64,000 nucleotides of DNA, from assembly GCA_035529895.1 (NCBI GenBank), contig DATKVV010000083.1, positions 1 through 64,000 on the forward strand, given 5' to 3'. Below, in pieces: positions 24,807-34,231 of the stretch. This DNA is from JAUWKC01 sp035529895 (GTDB taxonomy: Bacteria > Planctomycetota > Phycisphaerae > Sedimentisphaerales > Anaerobacaceae). How positions within the stretch are numbered: the stretch's first letter is position 1; each line of letters opens with the position of its first letter. The notes beneath the pieces were generated by a model. The model saw nothing but the letters and a program-made list of their open reading frames with translations, searched no databases and was not told the DNA's origin. The translations under genes were made by a program, and so were the position numbers.

Positions 24807-27317
24807 ATGCTCAAAGAGACAAAAAGGGCAGGGAAAACGAACGCTGTTATCCCGGGTATGCTGCTGTTGCTGATTGCGTTCATAATCGTGACCGGTTGTC
24901 TGGTGCCGGATATTTCAGCGGCAGCGGGGCGGGACAATGCCGCTCGGAAGTTTGCGGAGGTCGAGATAGGTCTTAACGACCAAGTCGGCGTTGCGGATAT
25001 CTCGGCCCTGCCGCGAGCACCGGGCAGCGTTTTTGCGGTTCTTGACAATCCGAGGCGCGTGAGAGTGCAACTGCCGGCCGGCCGGGCTAAAGCTCTTGCC
25101 GATGAGGGGGCGGATGTAACCACGCTGAGACAATTCATTCTGGTTGAGTCGTTCGCAGACCAAGCCATCGGTCCGGGTGGTGACACAGGCATACTGGCCA
25201 GTTGTTCGGGACCTTTCGAGCACGACTTCAACAATACCAATATTTCCATACCCGACTATCCCGGCTATGGTGATCCTCACTGGGTATACAGTGACATTGA
25301 AATTTCGGGAGCACCGGCGGACGCCGTCGCCAACTGTGTGGACGTTAGCTGGAGCATCTACCATAACTGGCCGGCAGACTTGTATGTCTCGGTAAGCGAT
25401 TATGACCTGACCTACGAGCACGCTCTATGGGAGTGGTACCTTGTCCCGGCAGGATACATCGGCGAAACTGTAACCGGGATTACGGACTTTTACGGAGAGC
25501 CGGTAAACCAGATATGGACGTTATGGGCCTCAGACTGGGGACAGTGGGACACGGGATATATCGACTCATGGTGGATTAAAGTGTACTACCAAGAGACGCC
25601 GCCCCCGGTCAACGATGAATGCAGCAATGCGATAGGTGTAACGGACGGCGCGCCTTATTCAGGTTCGACGGTTAGTGCGACGGGGACTTACTGGACGGGC
25701 TGTTCTTACAACGATACGAAGGACGTGTGGCACTGGTACACGGCGACGGGCACAGGTCTGGTTACAATAAGTCTCGCCGGAAGCACATTTGATACGACGC
25801 TGGCTGTTTTCGATGAGTGTGACGGAGCAGAGCTGGCGTGCAACGATGACTCGTGCGGCGGCAGCTATCAATCCGAAATTGCGATGGTTATGACCGCAGC
25901 GCGAACTTATTTTATCCGCGTGGCCGGATACTATGGCGCCGTAGGCGACTATACTCTCACCGTGACCGGCAGTCCGTGCGTTTTGCCGCCCGAGCCCAAC
26001 CACCCAAGTCCTGCCAACGACGTAAACCTTGTGGCACACGACATTGTTCTGTCATGGAACGGCGCCAAGGCGTACGAGGGCGGCAGCAAGAAAACGGGAG
26101 CTTCCAGTTTGAAAGACATCTTAACGCCGAAGGTCATTTACGGTGATGACGACCGTCTCGAACACTATCAAGTAACGGACGCCGCGATTCTGGCAGTCGG
26201 CGATTCGACCGTAGCACTCGTGAGTAAGCCGGATCTCGTTGATAACGGTAACGGTACCTTCTCGCTGCCGACACAGACTTATGCCGAGTGGTACCAATTG
26301 GTTGACCCTCTGGCGACAGGCAATCCACTGTGTCCTGATGAGCCGTTCCGCGACCAGCCGAAACCGGCCTGGGGGACAGGATTTCTGGTGGCTCCGGACA
26401 TCGTCGCAACCGCGGGTCATCTTGCGTGCCCGCAGGACTGCGCGGATGTGGCTTTTGTTTTTGGCTTCGTGATGCTTGATGCCAGCACGCCGGTGCTGAC
26501 AATAGACGCATCAGAGGTCTATTACTGCAGCGAAGTGATTGCCCGGCAGACAGGAATGCCGGACTGGGCGCTGGTCAGGCTGGACAGGCAGGTAACCGGC
26601 CACAGCCCGCTGAGGGTGCGAACCGGGGGCGTTATTCCCGACGGCGAGGCTCTTGTTGCGATTGGCCACCCGGTTGGCCTGCCGCGGAAATACGCGGCGA
26701 ATGCGAACGTTCGTGACAACAACGAAGCGGCGTACTTCGAGGCCAATCTGGATACGTTCGGGGGCAATTCGGGGTCGCCGGTTTTCAATGCCGATACCCT
26801 CGAAGTGGAGGGCCTCGTGTTCGGCGGCAATCCGGACTGGATGCAGGATGGCAGCTGCGACCGCTCCAATGTCTGCCCGGATACGGGCTGCCCGGGCTGG
26901 GAATACGTTGCCCGGACCACGGAATTCGCTCCACTGCTGCCGCAGCAAACATACGACGTATATTTTGAAGGCAATGAGCCGCCAACCGAATTGGTATGCA
27001 GTGATACCGAAGCGCCGATGTGTGACCCCACGCCGGAGGTTGGCAAAAAACTGAAGCCGTGCACGAGGTATTACTGGAAGGTCGTTGCCAGGAATTATTG
27101 TGGTCAAACCGAGGGGCCTGTCTGGTCCTTCACGACCGCATCTGTTCCTGGCGATTTCGACAACAACTGCGCCGTTGATTTTAAGGACATGGAAAGACTG
27201 GTTTTGTACTGGCTGGAAAACGAACCGTCGGTGAATATTGCTCCGCCCGAAAGCATTATTGACTTCTCCGACTTTGCGGTACTGGCCGCTTACTGGCTGT
27301 GGAGCCAAGAACCCTAA
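24807..27317 (+). CDS. Secreted trypsin-like serine protease with P-like, PPC-like and dockerin-like domains
   Basis: 836 residues from ATG 24807 (AGGGGG upstream, promoter at 24694). The signal segment is residues 13-40. A proprotein-convertase P-like domain covers about 131-260 and a PPC-like domain about 269-388. The trypsin-like domain has His538 (VATAGHL), Asp586 (PDWALV) and Ser655 (GGNSGSPVF). Two dockerin-like EF repeats (GDFDNNCAVDFKDME and IDFSDFAVLAAYW) close the protein. The protease domain is nested inside an Fn3-like domain: HPSPANDV...LSWNGAKA before it and TYDVYFEGNEPPTE...VWSFTT after it. It probably acts at or outside the cell surface. A lipobox is possible at VTGC in the signal region. 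Confidence 0.85.
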   Translation: MLKETKRAGKTNAVIPGMLLLLIAFIIVTGCLVPDISAAAGRDNAARKFAEVEIGLNDQVGVADISALPRAPGSVFAVLDNPRRVRVQLPAGRAKALADEGADVTTLRQFILVESFADQAIGPGGDTGILASCSGPFEHDFNNTNISIPDYPGYGDPHWVYSDIEISGAPADAVANCVDVSWSIYHNWPADLYVSVSDYDLTYEHALWEWYLVPAGYIGETVTGITDFYGEPVNQIWTLWASDWGQWDTGYIDSWWIKVYYQETPPPVNDECSNAIGVTDGAPYSGSTVSATGTYWTGCSYNDTKDVWHWYTATGTGLVTISLAGSTFDTTLAVFDECDGAELACNDDSCGGSYQSEIAMVMTAARTYFIRVAGYYGAVGDYTLTVTGSPCVLPPEPNHPSPANDVNLVAHDIVLSWNGAKAYEGGSKKTGASSLKDILTPKVIYGDDDRLEHYQVTDAAILAVGDSTVALVSKPDLVDNGNGTFSLPTQTYAEWYQLVDPLATGNPLCPDEPFRDQPKPAWGTGFLVAPDIVATAGHLACPQDCADVAFVFGFVMLDASTPVLTIDASEVYYCSEVIARQTGMPDWALVRLDRQVTGHSPLRVRTGGVIPDGEALVAIGHPVGLPRKYAANANVRDNNEAAYFEANLDTFGGNSGSPVFNADTLEVEGLVFGGNPDWMQDGSCDRSNVCPDTGCPGWEYVARTTEFAPLLPQQTYDVYFEGNEPPTELVCSDTEAPMCDPTPEVGKKLKPCTRYYWKVVARNYCGQTEGPVWSFTTASVPGDFDNNCAVDFKDMERLVLYWLENEPSVNIAPPESIIDFSDFAVLAAYWLWSQEP

Positions 27318-27443
27318 CTTTACGGTCACGGCTATAACGGGGCGGGCAATGTAAGGCAATTTCCACCGTCGGGGGCGCTAACTTAGAGTGTGAAGGCAGA
27401 AGCTGCGGCGGCAGCCGAGAGCAGTGACAAATCTTTCTGCCAA

Positions 27444-27848
27444 CTATTTTTTCTGGTCGAGAAAGGCTTGCAGGATTTCCGCCGCGGCGACGGCATCGAG
27501 GTGCTTTTTCTTTTTTTTTCTGGTAAGCTCGGCAGGCGCCAACTTTTCCTCGGCGCCGAAACTGCTCAGCCTTTCATCCTGAAAATAGACAGGAATATCA
27601 AGCAGCTTTTCCAACTGCCCGGCGAACTGGAAGACGAGCCTGGCCTGAGGTCCCGCGGAGTCATCCATGTTCAAAGGCAGGCCAAGGACAACGGCTTCAA
27701 CATTTTCCTTCTTTACTATGTCAGCGACCTGCTTTATTACGTCTCTTTGACCCTCTATCACACCCAGAGGCGAAGCAATGGTTTCGGCGGGGTCGCAGAT
27801 CGCCAGGCCTATGCGTTTGGCTCCATAATCTATGGCCAAATATCTCAT
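27444..27848 (-). CDS. ruvX: RuvX/YqgF-family nuclease
   Basis: A 134-residue RNase H-fold protein. The N-terminal AIDYGAKRIGLAICDP contains the first catalytic Asp, VVLGLPLNMD lies near residue 54 and YFQDERLSSFGAEE near 88. The C-terminal HLDAVAAAEILQAFLD holds the last acidic residue. Known members process Holliday junctions or the 5' end of pre-16S rRNA. It has a KKKKK stretch near residue 114. It lies 44 bp downstream of manC on the same strand. Confidence 0.92.
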   Translation of the reverse strand: MRYLAIDYGAKRIGLAICDPAETIASPLGVIEGQRDVIKQVADIVKKENVEAVVLGLPLNMDDSAGPQARLVFQFAGQLEKLLDIPVYFQDERLSSFGAEEKLAPAELTRKKKKKHLDAVAAAEILQAFLDQKK

Positions 27849-27892
27849 GTTCGGCAGTTCCTATATCGCCCTGCGATTCATGCAGCTCTATT

Positions 27893-28981
27893 CTACAGAA
27901 ACTTTTCGCCGGCGTGCTGCTTTATCAGCTCGAGGAGCTCCTTTAGTTTCGGGGTTTGACCGATGTGACATACGAGCGTGGCGTCCGGGCTGTGGGCCAC
28001 GACCACGTTTTCAAGGCCTATACAGGCGATAAGATGGCCTTCGTCCTCCGTGACTATGATATTGTTTTTACAATCGAGCAGCTCACTGGCGCCGGCCACA
28101 ACCACGTTATTGTCCTTGTCGGAGGTAATAATATCCGCGAGGGCGGCGAAGGAGCCCAAATCAAGCCAGCGACAATCCAGTTTTATCGCATAAACCTTGT
28201 CGGCTTTTTCCATAACAGCATAGTCTATGCTGATTTTGGGCAGCTTGAGGAACCATTCGGCAAGTATCTGCTTTTGATTCGGGGTATCCCAGCCGAGCCG
28301 GATTTTGTTCAGGGGCTCCGCGGCTTCGGGCAGGAATTTTGCCATATATGCAAGAATAGCTTTGGCCTTCCAGACAAACATTCCGGAGTTCCATAGGTAT
28401 TGGCCGGTGGTTACATAATCTTTGGCCGTCTTTTCATCGGGCTTTTCCCTGAAGGCTTCAACAGAGTACATGGTGTTTTCGGAATTGGGGCACCTGCGGG
28501 CATCGGCGCATTTTATATACCCGAGTTGGGTACTCGGGTAGGTCGGCTGGATTCCGAAGGTAACCAGATAGTCCGGATTGTCATTGACGCAGGACACAGC
28601 GTCTTTGATGGCCTGCTGCAGCACCTCGGGCGGCTCTATTATCTGGTCGGCGGTCAGGACAACCATGGTGGCATCCGGGTCATACTTGGTCAGGACAGTG
28701 GCGGCCAATCCGATGGCGCCGGCGGTATCCCGGACGGCCGGCTCTGCAATCACGTTGTCAAAGGGCAGCCCCGGGAGATTTTCGCGGACGACGTCGGCGT
28801 AGCCGGCATTTGTCAAAACAATTATGTTTCTTTCGTCGAAAATCGGCAAAAGCCGTTCGAAACAACGACTAAGAAGCGTGTGTCCATCGAGAAGTTTTAA
28901 GACTTGCTTTGGGCGTCTTTCGCGGCTGAGCGGCCATAATCTTCTTCCCACCCCCCCTGCCATTACCACTGCGTAATCCAT
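27893..28981 (-). CDS. manC: Mannose-1-phosphate guanylyltransferase
   Basis: A 362-residue nucleotidyltransferase that makes GDP-mannose from mannose 1-phosphate and GTP. The signature GGVGRRLWPLSRERRPKQ lies at residues 9-26, LTADQII near 108, and FREKPDEKTAKDY near 178, followed by NSGMFVWKA. The C-terminal phosphomannose isomerase domain of bifunctional ManC is absent, so this is the monofunctional type. GDP-mannose would supply glycan synthesis, in line with the GH130 and GT4 genes 6-8 kb away. pgi lies just upstream on the same strand. Confidence 0.9.
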   Translation of the reverse strand: MDYAVVMAGGVGRRLWPLSRERRPKQVLKLLDGHTLLSRCFERLLPIFDERNIIVLTNAGYADVVRENLPGLPFDNVIAEPAVRDTAGAIGLAATVLTKYDPDATMVVLTADQIIEPPEVLQQAIKDAVSCVNDNPDYLVTFGIQPTYPSTQLGYIKCADARRCPNSENTMYSVEAFREKPDEKTAKDYVTTGQYLWNSGMFVWKAKAILAYMAKFLPEAAEPLNKIRLGWDTPNQKQILAEWFLKLPKISIDYAVMEKADKVYAIKLDCRWLDLGSFAALADIITSDKDNNVVVAGASELLDCKNNIIVTEDEGHLIACIGLENVVVAHSPDATLVCHIGQTPKLKELLELIKQHAGEKFL

Positions 28982-29027
28982 TCGTTCACCCTTTCATTTG
29001 CTGAACAATCGGGCAAACACAAGTATA

Positions 29028-30437
29028 TCAGACCAGGTACCTCGGGTCAACTTCGGTCAGAGGCCGAACCTGCTCTGACAATTCCTCATAACCCACCCTG
29101 CCCATGAGGGCGAAGGTAACCTCTTTACCGAGCTCAACAGCGGGCTGGTCGTAGGCATTTATGCCAAACAGCGCGCCAGCAAAAGAAGTTGTCACCTCAA
29201 ACAGATAAATGAATTGACCGACGGTATAAGCGTTTACGTCGTCGAAAATGACCGTCAGGCAAGGCCGATTGCTCTGCAGCAGGGCATACTCGGTTGCCGT
29301 TTTCTCGCTGTTTAGCAATGCGCTCAAATCCGCACCGGCAAGGAACCCAAGCTCAGGGGCACAACCGGGAGCGGGGCCTATCTTGAGGTCCTTTTCAAAA
29401 TCATTGACCTGCAGGAAGGTAAACAACTTATCATTTGGTCCCTCGCGGTATAACTGCACCTGGCTGTGCTGGTCGGTGGTTCCGAGTGCTTTTACCGGTG
29501 TCGGGCCGATGTGAACCTCGTTGCCGGCTAAATCTTTGGCTTTGCCGAGACTTTCGGCCCAGAGCTGCCTGTACCAGTCAGCCAAATCCTTCAGGGCGTG
29601 GCTGTACGGCATCATCACCGATATTGTTTTGCTGTGATTGTAAGAGTGGTAGTTTATTGCCGCGTTTATTGCCGCCGGGTTGCTGTAAAAATCTTCATTT
29701 CTCACCCTCGCGTCCATGTCGCGGGCGCCGGCCAAGAGCGAATCGATGTCGATTCCGCACATAGCTGCACCGAAGAGGCCGACTGCGCTTAAGACGCTGA
29801 ACCGGCCGCCGACGCCGTCGGGAACCTCAAGGCAACGAAGCCCTGCGTCGGTCGCAAACTTGCGGAGAGTGCCCCGTTTGGGGTCGGTTGTCGCGATTAT
29901 GTGGTCCTGCAGACCTTTGGCGCCAAACCTGTTCGAGAGTAACCGGCTAATAATCATCAGTTGACTTGCCGTCTCGGCGGTTCTGCCGGATTTGCTGATA
30001 ACATTAAAAACGGTCTTGCCGAGCTTGTCGCCAACCCAGTCCAAAAACGAAGTTAGTTGTGAAGGGTCAACGTTGTCGAAGACAAAGAAACGCGGACCGG
30101 CCCGCTGGGCGTCATCAAGATTGTACATATAGGGATTCAGCGCGGTCTGTAAAGCGATGTTGCCCAGAGCGGAGCCGCCGATACCCAGCACCACAAGATT
30201 TTCACAACCATCTTTAAGCTCAGCAGTCAAGTTTTTGACCTGCTGAGGCGTCTGTTCGTTATAAGGGAGGTCGCGATAGGGAGTTTTCCCGGCGGCTCTT
30301 TCTCCATTCAGCTTTTTAATCAACGGTAAGGTTCTTGCGGCAAGAGCCTTAATCTGCTCTGTTGTTATCCCATGCTCAGGGCCTATTACCTCGGCCGTAA
30401 CATTCTTGTAATAAAGTCTGATTTGTGACCGGGCCAC
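29028..30437 (-). CDS. pgi: Glucose-6-phosphate isomerase
   Basis: A 469-residue enzyme interconverting glucose 6-phosphate and fructose 6-phosphate. The phosphate-binding VLGIGGSALGN lies near residue 83 and VISKSGRTAET near 146. The catalytic glutamate is in QLWAESLGKAKD near 290 and the histidine in TTDQHSQVQLYREGPND near 318. GTG 30437 follows AAGGAAG. The length is that of the shorter bacterial PGI class. Next on the strand is manC, so the pair links glucose and mannose metabolism. Confidence 0.95.
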   Translation of the reverse strand: MARSQIRLYYKNVTAEVIGPEHGITTEQIKALAARTLPLIKKLNGERAAGKTPYRDLPYNEQTPQQVKNLTAELKDGCENLVVLGIGGSALGNIALQTALNPYMYNLDDAQRAGPRFFVFDNVDPSQLTSFLDWVGDKLGKTVFNVISKSGRTAETASQLMIISRLLSNRFGAKGLQDHIIATTDPKRGTLRKFATDAGLRCLEVPDGVGGRFSVLSAVGLFGAAMCGIDIDSLLAGARDMDARVRNEDFYSNPAAINAAINYHSYNHSKTISVMMPYSHALKDLADWYRQLWAESLGKAKDLAGNEVHIGPTPVKALGTTDQHSQVQLYREGPNDKLFTFLQVNDFEKDLKIGPAPGCAPELGFLAGADLSALLNSEKTATEYALLQSNRPCLTVIFDDVNAYTVGQFIYLFEVTTSFAGALFGINAYDQPAVELGKEVTFALMGRVGYEELSEQVRPLTEVDPRYLV

Positions 30438-30548
30438 CGCTATCTTCCTTGCCGGATACGTCCTTCAGCCTTATGAAAACGCGTAAATCTAAGTAGAACC
30501 GTAATTGTGATTTATTATCTTAGCAGGTCAGCAAAGCAACCTGTGTAC

Positions 30549-32012
30549 TCATACCGCCTCATTCAACATCTTGATTTCGTTAAATCTGCAGAAGTGCGAG
30601 AGCTCCTTGGTAATATCTCCGTAGCATGTCTGTCGGTGCAACCCATGAGACCAGTTCTTCCACAGCTTCTCGGCATCGCCATCCACCCTAACCGTGATTT
30701 TCGTCCGGCAGCCCCTGTCCGCCTTAACCGACACCGGAGTATCGACAATCTCGCCCGTGAAGTACAGCAGCAGGTCGGTGCCAACCAATCTTGCCTGCGT
30801 GACTTTCTGACTTATGCGCATCTGCACCTGGGCAACGGCGCCCTCCCGACGCTCCATAATGGTGCGCAGCTTGTACGGAGCGGCAGGTCCGGCAGGTCCG
30901 TCCATCTTTGTTGTACCCAGACAGTGCGCCAGAATAATGCTGTTAGTGGATTCATCTACTGTAGGATCGCTGATAAAACCGGGCCTTCCCACCAATCCCT
31001 GGAACAGTATATGCGCCATTGCGTCCTGTAAATTGGATTCACAGATTCCGCCCAGGCCCATATTGTTCAGCCTCGTAAACCCGATGCAGGGAAACGCGTA
31101 CGCCCGACAGAGCGGCTCAAACATGCTGCCATAACAATCGACCGTCATCACCGTTGCGTCTTCTTCATCCAACAGCCTTTCGAAAGCCAGCGCCAGCTTG
31201 CAGGATCTAAATACATCTTCCCGCGACGGTTCAACAACTTTGACGGCCCCTTTTATCCACCGGTCAGCCTCCCCCTTTGCCTGCCTATCGTCAACGGCTC
31301 TATAAGCATCGAGCACTCGCTGGAGCTCGATTCGCTCAATTTCAGTTCCAAATTTATTCCTTACGCTGTCAACATATTCCTGCCGTCCTCCAGACCATGA
31401 AGTCCTAACGTCAAGAATTTTGGCTTCCCTCAAATGATGGATCGCCCGAAAAGGCCTTACTGCAACAGCCAGTTGTTTATAGTCGCTGGTGAGAAAACAT
31501 TCCATCTTGGCGCCAAGTTCCTGTTTCCGTAATTCGCCGAATCCCGTCCATTGATGACCCGAATATGGAACAGCGAAAACCGATGTGGGCTTTTTTGATT
31601 TGAGAATCTCATTGAGAACTCCCCCCGTGCCCATGGTCAGGTCAATCACCAGGATGCCATCGACATCCTTCAGTCCACCTGCGAGCCGAGTGACCTGATC
31701 GGGAGAACCGACCAACTCGTCCACGACAAAGTCTATATCGGCCAACTCGCTCAGCTTTGCAAACTCGGATTCATAGAAGCGGATTTCGTTTTTCAAATTC
31801 AAATTCGGTTTGGGCCAATAGGGATTGTCTGGTTTTCCCACGTAAAGCCTGGCAACTTTAACCTTCGACCTGCGACAGCCCGGGCTTATAAGCCTTGGGC
31901 TGTTTGCCCCACTTAAGGCCGCCGGTTCCTGACAGCCGACACCGGCAAGGCATAAAGCGCACCCGGCCGCCGTCAACTCCAGGAATTCCCTTCGACTGAT
32001 TTCCTTCTCCAT
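30549..32012 (-). CDS. Exported L-fucose/L-arabinose isomerase-like protein (Tat signal, lipobox)
   Basis: A 487-residue protein. The N-terminus SRREFLELTAAG is a twin-arginine signal, followed by a hydrophobic stretch with LAGVGC, a possible lipobox. The body resembles FucI/AraA-type isomerases: the C-terminal part has GGICESNLQDAMAHILFQGL near residue 325 and SIILAHCLGTT near 360, holding Glu, Asp and His that could be metal ligands. The isomerase family is normally cytoplasmic, so an exported member is unusual. Whether it is an active isomerase is not decidable here. It follows pcrA by 77 bp on the same strand. Confidence 0.55.
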   Translation of the reverse strand: MEKEISRREFLELTAAGCALCLAGVGCQEPAALSGANSPRLISPGCRRSKVKVARLYVGKPDNPYWPKPNLNLKNEIRFYESEFAKLSELADIDFVVDELVGSPDQVTRLAGGLKDVDGILVIDLTMGTGGVLNEILKSKKPTSVFAVPYSGHQWTGFGELRKQELGAKMECFLTSDYKQLAVAVRPFRAIHHLREAKILDVRTSWSGGRQEYVDSVRNKFGTEIERIELQRVLDAYRAVDDRQAKGEADRWIKGAVKVVEPSREDVFRSCKLALAFERLLDEEDATVMTVDCYGSMFEPLCRAYAFPCIGFTRLNNMGLGGICESNLQDAMAHILFQGLVGRPGFISDPTVDESTNSIILAHCLGTTKMDGPAGPAAPYKLRTIMERREGAVAQVQMRISQKVTQARLVGTDLLLYFTGEIVDTPVSVKADRGCRTKITVRVDGDAEKLWKNWSHGLHRQTCYGDITKELSHFCRFNEIKMLNEAV

Positions 32013-32089
32013 CTCAATCTCCTGTTTTTCGTTTTAACAATTCTTCTCGCGGTCAGCATTGGCATTTCGAACTGCTGTCCGCGAGAACT

Positions 32090-34210
32090 TCATACCTTTG
32101 AAAGACCGGCATATTTTACCACCAATGATTTGGTCTGTCCCGTCTTAAATTTGACTACGACGATGCTGTTTTCGCCCATATCAACAAACTCTTTGACCGT
32201 GCCAACGCCAAAAGATTTGTGGCGAACCAATTGACCGGTGACAAATTCGCCGGGGGTTTGCCTGTCCTCATCATCGTCCTCATGATGATACTGGTTTTCG
32301 TCACAACGCTCGCCAAATTCGATTCCGAGCTCGTACAAAAATTGAGACGGTATGGTCCTGAGCATCTGGCCCCTTACCGTTCTGTATCGAGCGTAACTTA
32401 TGTACAAACCTGCCTTGGCACGTGTAATGCCAACGAACAAGAGTCTTCGTTCTTCTTCGAGCTCATCCTCATTGTTGGTGCTCCTCTCGTGGGGCAACAA
32501 GCCGTCTTCAAGACCGACTATGAAGACGTTTCCAAATTCGAGGCCCTTTGCAGCATGTAAGGTCATCAGAGGCACACGGTCGCTCGATGCATCGTAAGCA
32601 TCGGCGTCACTGAAGAGAGCTATCTGCTGAAGGTAATCAGGCAGCGAAGGCTCTTCGGCCTGCTGGTCATAGCGTGCGGCGGCATTTATCAGCTCGTTGA
32701 CATTTTCCAGTGTGCCCTTTTCCTTAGTGTCCTCGGCCCGGAGAGACTCGGCCAAACCTGATTCGACAAAAACTCGCTCGGCCAGCGGAGCGACTTGGCC
32801 GGTAATGTCTTTGTTGAACTGGTTCAGCATATCGGCAAAAACAGCAATCCTGGCTTTCGAGGCTTTGGAAAGAGAATCAATCTGCGCCGCCCGGCCCAGG
32901 CCCTCAATAAGAGTAATGTGGTTTCGAGCAGCATAGTCGCGAATTTTGTCTATCGTCGTTTTCCCTATACCGCGTGCGGGAGTGTTTATAATACGCAACA
33001 GGGCAATTTCGTCGCTCGGATTGGCAAGGACTTTCAAATAGGCGAGCAGGTCGCGGATTTCCTTTCTGCTGTAGAACTCCACACCGCGAACAATCTGATA
33101 CGGTATTCTGTTCTGAATAAATACCTCTTCGAGGACGCGGCTCATGGCGTTGACACGATAGAATACGGCCATGCTTTTCAGAGAGGCGCCCTGTTCGGCC
33201 AGCTCTGTGACCTGCCGGGCCACCGCCTCGGCTTCTTCCAGCTCATCATCAAATACTTTTATGGCGACATCCTTGCCGGGGGGCTTTGTGGGAACAAGCT
33301 TTTTTTCTTTTCGTTTCTGATTGAACGCAATCAGATTATCCGCCGCCTGGAGAATATTGGCGGTGCTGCGAAAATTTTCCTCGAGTTTGACGATGGTGGC
33401 GTCAGGCCAATCCTTTTCGAAGGCCAGTATGTTGCGGATATCGGCGCCGCGCCAGCGGTAAATCGATTGGTCCGGGTCGCCGGTCGCGCAGATATTGTTG
33501 TGCTGCGAAACAAGAGATTTGGCGATTTTATACTGGGCGTGATTGGTGTCCTGATACTCATCGATAAGAAGGAATTTGAACCGGTCTCCAAGCTCGGAAC
33601 AAACAGCGGGATGGCTCCGGAGCAGAAACGCGGTTTTCATCAGCAAGTCGTCGAAATCCAGCGCACTATGCTTGTTCAGAATTTGCTGATACCGTGCGTA
33701 TATCCGGGCCAGGGTTTTGGAGAAAAAATCTTCGGCTTCCGCTTCAAAGGCCTCGACATCCACCAGGTTGTTTTTCAGGGCGGAAATAGCCTCCAGCATT
33801 CGTGCCGGGGGAAAGTTTGTGCTGTCAAGCTCGGAATCCTTGACGGCCTGCTTTATGCACCTGCTCTGGTCGGATTCGTCGTAGACACTGAAGTTGGAGC
33901 TTATGCCGGCCTGGGCCGCATACCGGCGAAGAATTCTTACGCATAATGAGTGAAAAGTGCTGATATGTGCCCCGGCGGAAGCACCGAGCGCAGCGGCCCT
34001 TTGGCGCATCTCATCAGCGGCCTTGTTGGTGAAAGTTATAGCGCAGATGTTGTAAGGCCTGACGCCGGAATCGATAAGCGCAGCTATTCGATAAGTGATA
34101 ACTCGTGTTTTGCCGCTGCCGGGGCCCGCAAGGACAAGCAGCGGTCCTTCAGTATGAAAGACGGCCTTTTCTTGCGAGCAGGTCAGTTGGCTGTATCGTG
34201 TATCATGCAT
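32090..34210 (-). CDS. pcrA: UvrD/PcrA-type DNA helicase
   Basis: A 706-residue SF1A 3'-5' helicase. Motif I is LAGPGSGKTRV near residue 28, motif Ia ICAITFTNKAADEM near 57, motif II LLIDEYQDTNH near 214, motif III GDPDQSIYRWRGA near 242, motif V LMTLHAAKGLEF near 548 and motif VI EERRLLFVGITRAK near 586. The C-terminus VRHKSFGVGTVKEF is the RNA-polymerase-interacting tail of PcrA. ATG 34210 is preferred; TTG 34216 is a possible alternative. It functions in excision repair and replication-conflict resolution. The upstream gene ends 22 bp before it. Confidence 0.93.
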   Translation of the reverse strand: MHDTRYSQLTCSQEKAVFHTEGPLLVLAGPGSGKTRVITYRIAALIDSGVRPYNICAITFTNKAADEMRQRAAALGASAGAHISTFHSLCVRILRRYAAQAGISSNFSVYDESDQSRCIKQAVKDSELDSTNFPPARMLEAISALKNNLVDVEAFEAEAEDFFSKTLARIYARYQQILNKHSALDFDDLLMKTAFLLRSHPAVCSELGDRFKFLLIDEYQDTNHAQYKIAKSLVSQHNNICATGDPDQSIYRWRGADIRNILAFEKDWPDATIVKLEENFRSTANILQAADNLIAFNQKRKEKKLVPTKPPGKDVAIKVFDDELEEAEAVARQVTELAEQGASLKSMAVFYRVNAMSRVLEEVFIQNRIPYQIVRGVEFYSRKEIRDLLAYLKVLANPSDEIALLRIINTPARGIGKTTIDKIRDYAARNHITLIEGLGRAAQIDSLSKASKARIAVFADMLNQFNKDITGQVAPLAERVFVESGLAESLRAEDTKEKGTLENVNELINAAARYDQQAEEPSLPDYLQQIALFSDADAYDASSDRVPLMTLHAAKGLEFGNVFIVGLEDGLLPHERSTNNEDELEEERRLLFVGITRAKAGLYISYARYRTVRGQMLRTIPSQFLYELGIEFGERCDENQYHHEDDDEDRQTPGEFVTGQLVRHKSFGVGTVKEFVDMGENSIVVVKFKTGQTKSLVVKYAGLSKV

Positions 34211-34231
34211 GACCAAAGCCGGTCGCGTTTA

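Noticed and set aside
32795..33946. 383-residue plus-strand frame inside pcrA
   Set aside because: Long only because of codon bias of the opposite strand; helicase motifs decide for the minus strand.
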